Assembly: GCF_023503965.1 (NCBI RefSeq) | Contig: NZ_CP097298.1 | Span: forward strand, 2,001,001-2,065,000 | DNA: 64,000 nucleotides | Origin: Brevundimonas albigilva | Lineage (GTDB): Bacteria; Pseudomonadota; Alphaproteobacteria; Caulobacterales; Caulobacteraceae | Direction of reading: 5' to 3' | Shown: positions 58,090-64,000 of the stretch, piece by piece | Numbering within the stretch: the first letter of the stretch is position 1 | Layout: every line of letters starts with the position of its first letter | Position numbers and translations under genes: made by a program | Notes under the pieces: model-generated | Seen by the model: only the letters and a program-made list of their open reading frames with translations | The model's database searches: none | Told to the model about the DNA's origin: nothing

Positions 58090-58796
58090 GCGGCCGCCTC
58101 GTACAGTCCGCCCCTGTGCAGATGAAGCACGCGCGCGCCGGAGCGTTCGGCCAGGGCCTGGTCGTGGCTGGCGATCAGCACCGTCGCGCCCAGCCGGTTC
58201 AGCGACTGGAAAAGGCGCAGCAGCCTGTCGGCCATGGCGGCGTCGACGCTGCCGGTCGGTTCGTCGGCGACGATCAGGCCGGGGCGGTTGATGACGGCGC
58301 GGGCGATGGCCAGCCGCTGCTTCTCGCCGCCGGACAGGGCGGGCGGGCGGGCGTCCATCCGACGGCCCAGGCCGACCCACTTCAGCATTTCTTCCACGTC
58401 GGCGTCCTGGCCGGCCTCGCGCCCGCCAGCCAGCCGCAGAGGCAGGGCGGCGTTGTCGAAGGCGGACAGGTGGTCCAGCAGGCGGAAGTCCTGGAACACC
58501 ACGCCCATCCGTCGGCGGAAGGCGGGAATGTCGCGGCGCGCGATGTCGGTCACGTCCGCGCCGAACAGGCTGATCCGGCCCGTCTGAGGGCGCGCGCCCA
58601 GCGTCAGCAGGCGCAGCAGCGAGGACTTCCCCGCCCCCGAGGGGCCGGTAAGGAAGTGGAAAGAGCCGCGCGGCAGAATGAGGTTAACGTCCCGCAGGAT
58701 CCTGGGCGCATCCGCATAGCCGAAACCCACGCCGGACAGGCGGACGGTTTCGGGCGCGGAGGCGGTTTCGGCGGCGCTGGCGGGCGAGGACGGCAT
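58086..58796 (-). CDS. ftsE: cell division ATP-binding protein FtsE
   Basis: 236 residues. ABC ATPase: Walker A LTGPSGAGKSSLLRLL, Q-loop VVFQDFRLLDHLS, signature LSGGEKQRLAIARAVI, Walker B LIVADEPTGSVD, H-loop LIASHDQAL. The ALSGGEKQR form and the FtsX partner downstream identify it as FtsE. The first 15-20 residues (MPSSPASAAETASAPETV) are an unusual Ala/Ser/Pro extension. Start ATG 58796. Divergent from the zinc-ribbon gene, with a 72-bp gap. Confidence 0.94.
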   Translation of the reverse strand: MPSSPASAAETASAPETVRLSGVGFGYADAPRILRDVNLILPRGSFHFLTGPSGAGKSSLLRLLTLGARPQTGRISLFGADVTDIARRDIPAFRRRMGVVFQDFRLLDHLSAFDNAALPLRLAGGREAGQDADVEEMLKWVGLGRRMDARPPALSGGEKQRLAIARAVINRPGLIVADEPTGSVDAAMADRLLRLFQSLNRLGATVLIASHDQALAERSGARVLHLHRGGLYEAAA

Positions 58797-58868
58797 GGTT
58801 TCGGTTTCAGGGACGGGCGCGCGGGTCGCGCCTCTCGGGAGGGGGCGCAAGCCTTGCAGTCAGACGAC

Positions 58869-59885
58869 ATGATACTGACCTGCCCCGCCTGCGCCACCAG
58901 CTATTTCATCCGCGACGACCTGGTCGGGCCTAACGGGCGCAAGGTCCGCTGCCAATCCTGCGGGGAGGTCTGGCGCGCGGGCGTCGAGGAGCCCCTCGAA
59001 CTGACGGCCGATCCCGAGGCGGCGGCCCCCGCCCAGCCTTCGCCAACGCCAGCCGGCGCGCCCGAACCGGCCAGCCTGGCCGAGACGCCCGCCCCCGAAC
59101 TGCCCAAGGCCTTCCGCGCCCGCGCCGAGCAGCAGCGCCGCCTGCGCCGCGCCGCCGCCCAGGGCGCGGTCTGGGCCGCGATGGCGGCGATCTTCGTCGG
59201 CCTGCTGGTTTCGGCCTGGCTGTTCCGGGTCGAGGTGGTGCGCGCCTTCCCCCGCGCGGCGGCCGCCTACGCCATGGTCGGCGCGCCGGTGAATCCGGTC
59301 GGGCTGGACTTCGAGGCCATGAGCGCGCGCGAGGCGCCGGACCGGCCGGGCGTGGTCCTGGTGGCCGGCGCCCTGCGCAACGTCCGCGACGAGGAGATCG
59401 TCGCCCCGCCCGTGCGCGTGGCGCTGCTGGACGAGCACGGCGCGGAGGTCGGCTTCAAGGTCATACCGATCGACGCGGCCCCGGTCCTGCCCGGCAAGGT
59501 GCAGGGCTTCGCCGCGCTGATCCCAGATCCTGGCGGCCATGCGGCCGACATCAGCGTCGATTTCGCCCCCGCGCCCGCCCAGCGCGCGAGGGCCGAAAAG
59601 AGCGCGAAGGCGCACGGGGCGGCCGCGCCCGAAACGTCCGATCATGGCGCCGCCCATGGCGAACCGGCCCAGGCGACGGGCGCGCTGCAGACGGCCGACG
59701 CTTCGGCTGACCACGCGCCGCCGGCGTCGCCGGGCAAGACGCCCGCCAGCGCCCAGACACGGGGTCTGCGCCCCGCCGCCGCGCCCGGTTTCGACGGTTC
59801 GGCCGCCGCGCCGGTCGACGCCAAGCCGCTGAGCGCGGTGGACAGCGGACACGGGGAGGCGGTATCGGCCTCCCATCATGGCTGA
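58869..59885 (+). CDS. MJ0042 zinc-ribbon / DUF3426 membrane protein
   Basis: 338 residues. The N-terminal zinc ribbon ILTCPACATSYFIRDDLVGP with VRCQSCGEVWRA (four Cys), a Pro/Ala-rich linker, one membrane helix (AVWAAMAAIFVGLLVSAWLF), then an extracytoplasmic DUF3426-like beta domain (VVLVAGALRNVRDEEIVAPP, VRVALLDEHGAEVGFKVIPI) and a low-complexity Ala/His-rich tail. Commonly next to ftsE in alphaproteobacteria; its function is unknown. The stop overlaps the next gene by 8 bp. Confidence 0.85.
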   Translation: MILTCPACATSYFIRDDLVGPNGRKVRCQSCGEVWRAGVEEPLELTADPEAAAPAQPSPTPAGAPEPASLAETPAPELPKAFRARAEQQRRLRRAAAQGAVWAAMAAIFVGLLVSAWLFRVEVVRAFPRAAAAYAMVGAPVNPVGLDFEAMSAREAPDRPGVVLVAGALRNVRDEEIVAPPVRVALLDEHGAEVGFKVIPIDAAPVLPGKVQGFAALIPDPGGHAADISVDFAPAPAQRARAEKSAKAHGAAAPETSDHGAAHGEPAQATGALQTADASADHAPPASPGKTPASAQTRGLRPAAAPGFDGSAAAPVDAKPLSAVDSGHGEAVSASHHG

Positions 59886-60410
59886 CACCTCCCCGACGCC
59901 GACCGTCCTGCTGCCCGAGGCCGAGATCGCCCGCATCGTCGCCGACCTGGCCCGGCGCATCGCGCCCGCCATCGACGACGACACCGTCGCGGCCGTGCTG
60001 CTGACCGGCGGCCTGTGGTTCGCCGCCGACCTGACCCGCGCCCTGGCGCGCGAGGGCCGGCGGGTGCGCTTCGACGCCCTGTGGCTGGCCTCTTACGGCG
60101 ACGACAAGGCCAGCCGGGGCGCGATCGACGTCCACGCCCCGTTCCAGCGGCCGATCGAGGGCCGGCGCGTGCTGATCCTGGACGATGTGTTCGACACCGG
60201 CCTGTCGCTGGCCGAGGCCGTGCGGATCGCGCGCGAGGGCGGGGCGTCCGAGGTTCTGACCTGCGTCTTCGCCCGCAAGCCCTGGCCCAAGCCGCGCGCG
60301 CCGAACCCGACTTCGTCGGCTGGGAGGCGCCGAACCGGTTCCTGGTCGGCTACGGCCTGGACCACGCCGGAGGATTGCGCGGCCTGCCGGACATCTGCGC
60401 CCTGGATTAG
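59878..60410 (+). CDS. phosphoribosyltransferase, hypoxanthine PRT-like (frameshifted)
   Basis: About 177 residues. Type-I PRT fold: VLLTGGLWFAADLTRAL, DALWLASYGDDKASRG, and the PRPP motif RRVLILDDVFDTGLSLAEAV. The end ([32 protein letters not shown]) is in another frame, with one base missing near 60300; this tail is diagnostic of hypoxanthine/guanine PRT. Purine salvage is likely. Convergent with lysA, overlapping it by 4 bp. Confidence 0.88.
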
Positions 60411-61680
60411 AGCCAGTCGGCGAAGGGCTCTCGGTCCAGCATCTCCTCATAGGTCGGGCGCGGGCGGATGACCGCCCATCGGTCGCCGTCGACCAGCACC
60501 TCGGGGACCAGCGGGCGGCTGTTGTATTCGCTGGCCATCACCGCGCCATAGGCGCCGGCCCCGGTGAAGACGACCAGATCCTCGGCTTCCAGCACAGGCA
60601 AGTCGCGGTCGCGCGCGAAGGTGTCGCCCGTCTCGCACACCGGGCCGACCACGTCGTGGGGCCGTCTCGCGCCCGAGCGGGGCCGCACCGGGACGATGTC
60701 GTGGAAGGCGTCGTAGAGGGCCGGGCGCATCAGGTCGTTCATGGCCGCATCCAGCACCAGGAAACGGCGGCCGTCCGAGCGCTCGGTGACCTGGATCACC
60801 TGGCTGAGCAGGACGCCGGCGTTGGCGGCCAGAAGACGGCCCGGCTCGAACGCCGCCTCGACCTCCAGCCCGGCCAGCACGCGTGCGGCCATGGCGACAT
60901 AGTCGGCGGGAGAGGGCGGCGCCGCGCCGCCGGCGTAGGGGACGCCCAGCCCGCCGCCCAGATCCAGCCGGGTGACGGCGCAGCCCTGGCCGCGCAGCGT
61001 CAGGGTCATTTCGGCCAGGACGCGGAAGGCGGCCTCAGCAGCAGGTCGGTCGGTGATCTGGCTGCCGATGTGGCAGGCCAGGCCGACGGGCGTGACATGG
61101 GGCGAGGCCGAGGCGCGGGCGTACAGCTCCAGCGCTTCGTCCACCGGCACGCCGAACTTGTCGCCCTTGCCGCCGGTGGTGATCTTGGCGTGGCCGCCGG
61201 CCCCGATGTTGGGATTGACGCGCACGGCGACGGCCGGGCTGGCGTCCAGCAGGGCCGCGACCTGGATCAGCCGGTCCAGTTCGGCGCCGGATTCGATGTT
61301 GATCTGGCGCACGCCGACGGCGATGGCGAAGGCCAGTTCGACATCGGTCTTGCCCACGCCGGAGAAGATGATCCGCTCGGCCGGAACGCCGGCGGCCAGG
61401 GCGCGGCGGATCTCGCCTTCCGACACTGTGTCGGCCCCCGAGCCCATCTTCGCCAGGGTCGCCAGCACCGACAGGTTGGAGTTGGCCTTGACCGCGAAGG
61501 CGATCAGGGCCTCGCCCAGGGCGTCGCGATGCGCGTCGGCGGCGGCCCGCAGCAGCCGTAGTGCCGCTTCAGCGTGGCGGTCGAATAGACATAGACCGGC
61601 GTGCCGACCTCGTCGGCGAGGGTCTCCAGCGAGACCCCCTCGGCGTGCAGCACGCCGTCCTTCGGTTCGAAATGGTGCAA
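60407..61680 (-). CDS. lysA: diaminopimelate decarboxylase (frameshifted)
   Basis: About 424 residues. Last step of lysine synthesis. PLP Lys in [46 protein letters not shown], and the substrate Cys motif [14 protein letters not shown]. The N-terminus ([37 protein letters not shown]) is in another frame; one base is missing near 61558. The start is TTG 61680, two codons after the lptM stop and the only start that gives the family N-terminus. Third gene of argH-lptM-lysA. Confidence 0.93.
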
Positions 61681-61683
61681 GGC

Positions 61684-61919
61684 CTAGCGGGGTTCGTTCT
61701 GGGCGGCGCCGGCACCGATGGGATTGGTGGGGCCGCCGTCGATCGGCACGCTGCTGGACGGGCGGTTCACCGTCGCGGGCTCGGGCAGGGAAGGCGCGTT
61801 GCGGTCGCGCACGGCGCGCTCGGTCCCGCGGCGCGGGCCTCCAGGTCGGCCATGCGGCCGCAGGCGGAGGTCGCCAGCGCCAGGACGCCGACGACAAGCA
61901 GGGATTTCTTGATGATCAC
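61684..61919 (-). CDS. lptM: small lipoprotein, LptM (YifL)-like (frameshifted)
   Basis: About 78 residues. Lipoprotein signal [20 protein letters not shown] with the lipobox Cys followed by GRMADLEA. The remainder ([36 protein letters not shown]) is in another frame; one base is missing in the C run at 61825-61827. In enterobacteria LptM assists LptD maturation; this is assigned mainly by position between argH and lysA and by the ACGR start. GTG 61919 overlaps the argH stop (GTGA). Confidence 0.72.
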
Positions 61920-63355
61920 AGTCGCTTCCTCCAGTCGGCGATGCGCGCGCGGACCTGTTCCGGCGCGGTTCCCCCAAAGCTCTGACGGCTGGCGCAGGAA
62001 GCCTCGGGCGAGAGCACCTTGTAAACCGCCTGCGTGACGCCGGCGTCGAGTTTCTGCAGTTCTTCCAGGGGCAGTTGCGCCAGGTCCACGCCCAGGGCTT
62101 CGGCCCGCTTCACGGCCGCGCCGGTGACATGGTGCGCCTTGCGGAACGGCAGGTTCAGTTCGCGCACCAGCCAGTCGGCCAGGTCGGTGGCGGTGGAGAA
62201 GCCCCAGCCCGCCGCCTCGGCCATCCGCTCGGTGTTGGGTCGCAGGGCCGCGATCATGGCGGTCATGGCGTTCAGCGCCAGGTCCAGGGCGTCGAAGGCC
62301 TCGAACACCGGCGGCTTGTCTTCCTGCATGTCCTTCGAATAGGCCAGCGGCAGGCCCTTCATCACCGTGGACAGGGCGATAAGCGACCCCATGATCCGGC
62401 CCGTCTTGGCCCGCACCAGCTCGGCGGCGTCGGGATTGCGCTTCTGCGGCATGATGGACGAGCCGGTGGTCAGGTCGTCGGGCAGGGTCGCAAAGCCGAA
62501 CATCGGCGTCATCCAGACCACGATCTCTTCCGCCAGGCGCGACAGGTGGCCGGCGCAGATCGAGGCGGCGGCCAGGCTTTCCAGCGCGAAGTCGCGGTCC
62601 GACACGGCGTCCAGGCTGTTGGCCATCGGCCGGTCGAAGCCCAGTTCGGCCGCCGTCATGTGGCGATCGATCGGGAAGGGCGAGCCGGCCAGGGCCGCGG
62701 CGCCCAGCGGGCTTTCGTTCATGCGGGCGCGGGCGTCGGCGAACCGGCCGGCGTCGCGGCCGAACATCTCGACATAGGCCATCAGATGGTGGCCCAGCGT
62801 CACCGGCTGGGCGGTCTGCAGATGGGTGAAGCCCGGCATCAGGTCGCCGGCGTGCTGTTCGGCGCGGTCCAGAAGGGCTGATTGCAGCGCCTTCAACTGG
62901 GCGAGCGTGCGATCGCAGGCGTCACGCACCCACAGGCGGAAGTCGACGGCGACCTGGTCGTTCCTGCTGCGCGCCGTGTGCAGACGGCCCGACGGCTCGC
63001 CGATCAGTTCGTTCAGGCGCGCCTCCACATTCATGTGGATGTCCTCGAACTGATCGCGGAAAGGGAAGGTCCCGCCCGTGATCTCGGCCTCGACGGCGTC
63101 CAGGCCGCCCAGGATGGCGTCGGCGTCGTCCTGTTGGATCACGCCCTGTTTGGCCAGCATGCGGCAATGGGCGCGCGATCCGGCCAGGTCCTGGGCCCAC
63201 AGGCGCCGGTCCACCCCGATGGAGACGTTGATCGCCTGCATGATCTCGGCCGGGCGCGACGAAAAGCGTCCGCCCCACATGTCTTGACCCGCCGGCTTCA
63301 GGGGCGCAGTCGAACCGCCGTCAACGGTGGCGTCGGAAGAGGTTTTGTCGGTCAT
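61916..63355 (-). CDS. argH: argininosuccinate lyase
   Basis: 479 residues. Cleaves argininosuccinate to arginine and fumarate. Fumarase/aspartase superfamily: [64 protein letters not shown] and the signature [20 protein letters not shown]. Start ATG 63355 ([11 protein letters not shown]). The first two bases of this start codon (on the minus strand) are shared with the divergent tlpA start (CATG), so neither gene has a private 5' region. First gene of argH-lptM-lysA. Confidence 0.96.
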   Translation of the reverse strand: MTDKTSSDATVDGGSTAPLKPAGQDMWGGRFSSRPAEIMQAINVSIGVDRRLWAQDLAGSRAHCRMLAKQGVIQQDDADAILGGLDAVEAEITGGTFPFRDQFEDIHMNVEARLNELIGEPSGRLHTARSRNDQVAVDFRLWVRDACDRTLAQLKALQSALLDRAEQHAGDLMPGFTHLQTAQPVTLGHHLMAYVEMFGRDAGRFADARARMNESPLGAAALAGSPFPIDRHMTAAELGFDRPMANSLDAVSDRDFALESLAAASICAGHLSRLAEEIVVWMTPMFGFATLPDDLTTGSSIMPQKRNPDAAELVRAKTGRIMGSLIALSTVMKGLPLAYSKDMQEDKPPVFEAFDALDLALNAMTAMIAALRPNTERMAEAAGWGFSTATDLADWLVRELNLPFRKAHHVTGAAVKRAEALGVDLAQLPLEELQKLDAGVTQAVYKVLSPEASCASRQSFGGTAPEQVRARIADWRKRL

Positions 63356-64000
63356 GAGCGGCTCAAGAAAGGCGATCTGGGCGGTGGTCGGCGGCCTGGT
63401 CCTGATCGGAACCCTGGCCGGCGCGGGGGGCGTGGCGATGTCGCTATACGCCAATCACCGCAGGGCCGCGCAAGAGCAACCGGCCGTTCCGAGCGCATCC
63501 GAGGCGAAAAGCGACCTGGCGCGCTTCGCCGTCGGCCCCCTGGCGGCGCTGGAGACGCCGGCGGATGCGCCCCCGGCGCCCGACTATGCGTTTCGCGACG
63601 CGCACGACACAGCCGTGCGTTTCGCCGCCTTCCGCGGCAAGGTGACGGTGGTCAATCTGTGGGCCATGTGGTGCGCGCCTTGCCGCCAGGAGATGCCGAC
63701 GCTGGCGGCCCTGGCGCGGCGCTATTCGGACCGCGAGGACATGATCGTGATTCCTGTGAACGTCGACGCCACGCCGGAAGGCGTCGCCCAGGCCAGGGCC
63801 TTCCTGGACCACCACAGGCCGCTGCCCTTCTATGCGGACGCGCGGTTTCAGCTGCCGTTCGAGTTTCCCGGCAAGGGCAAGATGCCGCAGACGATCCTGC
63901 TGGACCGCCAGGGACGCATCCGCGCCGCCCTGTCGGGCGAGGCGAATTGGGACGGGCCGGAGGCGCGCGCCCTGATCGACGCGCTGCTGGCCGAAGGGAC
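63354..64000 (+). CDS. tlpA: TlpA-type thiol:disulfide interchange protein (3' end outside window)
   Basis: 215 residues visible, open to the end of the window. N-terminal membrane anchor ([20 protein letters not shown]), a linker, then a thioredoxin fold: [20 protein letters not shown] with the CxxC active site, [33 protein letters not shown] with the cis-Pro. It reduces periplasmic disulfides, typically in cytochrome c or oxidase maturation. Start ATG 63354 (MSGSRKAIW) overlaps the argH start codon. It must be near complete, since TlpA C-termini end soon after this point. Confidence 0.9.
   Translation, partial: MSGSRKAIWAVVGGLVLIGTLAGAGGVAMSLYANHRRAAQEQPAVPSASEAKSDLARFAVGPLAALETPADAPPAPDYAFRDAHDTAVRFAAFRGKVTVVNLWAMWCAPCRQEMPTLAALARRYSDREDMIVIPVNVDATPEGVAQARAFLDHHRPLPFYADARFQLPFEFPGKGKMPQTILLDRQGRIRAALSGEANWDGPEARALIDALLAEG

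Overview
The window is GC-rich, densely coding alphaproteobacterial chromosome. It most resembles the order Caulobacterales, and Brevundimonas is my best guess. The evidence is a gcrA cell-cycle regulator, a podJ polarity gene, GANTC (CcrM) sites in both of their promoters, a tandem-domain dCTP deaminase, MipA/OmpV and Alph_Pro_TM family proteins, and gene orders familiar from that group (argD-argF, argH-lptM-lysA, ftsE-ftsX-ydcF-plsC, deacetylase-rppH). I see no rRNA, tRNA, CRISPR array, integrase or transposase.

Layout. 0-9 kb: dapE, a cupin and an MFS exporter, dcd/apaG, gcrA between two palindromic repeats, an ABC-2 permease, a secreted M28 peptidase, argD. 9.2-9.7 kb: a small unit with inverted terminal repeats carrying a GxxExxY gene, lodged between argD and argF. 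10.7-19.3 kb: a stress/flavin-type protein, podJ, a TSUP transporter with its TIGR02186 partner, gluQ, a 3-methyladenine glycosylase, a TRIC channel, an HNH nuclease. 19.3-29.2 kb: an uptake and catabolism island (TonB receptor, acyl-CoA ligase, TetR, serine hydrolase, MFS, carboxylesterase, divergent SDR) with a 34-bp palindromic operator in the divergent gap. 29.3-31.3 kb: small poorly known genes. 31.3-38.3 kb: DNA repair (PdeM, Lhr-type helicase, a VapBC-like toxin-antitoxin pair at the head of that operon, then a divergent DinG-type helicase). 39-43.6 kb: DUF2125, hisC, rppH, a YibQ-like deacetylase. 43.8-57 kb: ppc, corA, an M3 peptidase, murI, a zinc CDF exporter with a palindrome, a SIMPL/HIT pair, mdh, mipA, plsC, ydcF. 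57-64 kb: ftsX/ftsE, a zinc-ribbon protein, a phosphoribosyltransferase, lysA-lptM-argH, and tlpA, which runs off the end.

Much of the window is central metabolism and envelope biogenesis. Lysine/diaminopimelate (dapE, lysA), arginine (argD, argF, argH), peptidoglycan glutamate (murI) and C4 metabolism (ppc, mdh) are all represented. The two cell-cycle genes share the same type of candidate DnaA, CtrA and CcrM sites.

A caution on quality: 20 otherwise intact conserved genes carry 23 single or double base frameshifts, many in runs of G or C. This looks like uncorrected sequencing error rather than gene decay, so I annotate these as full genes with the shift position given.
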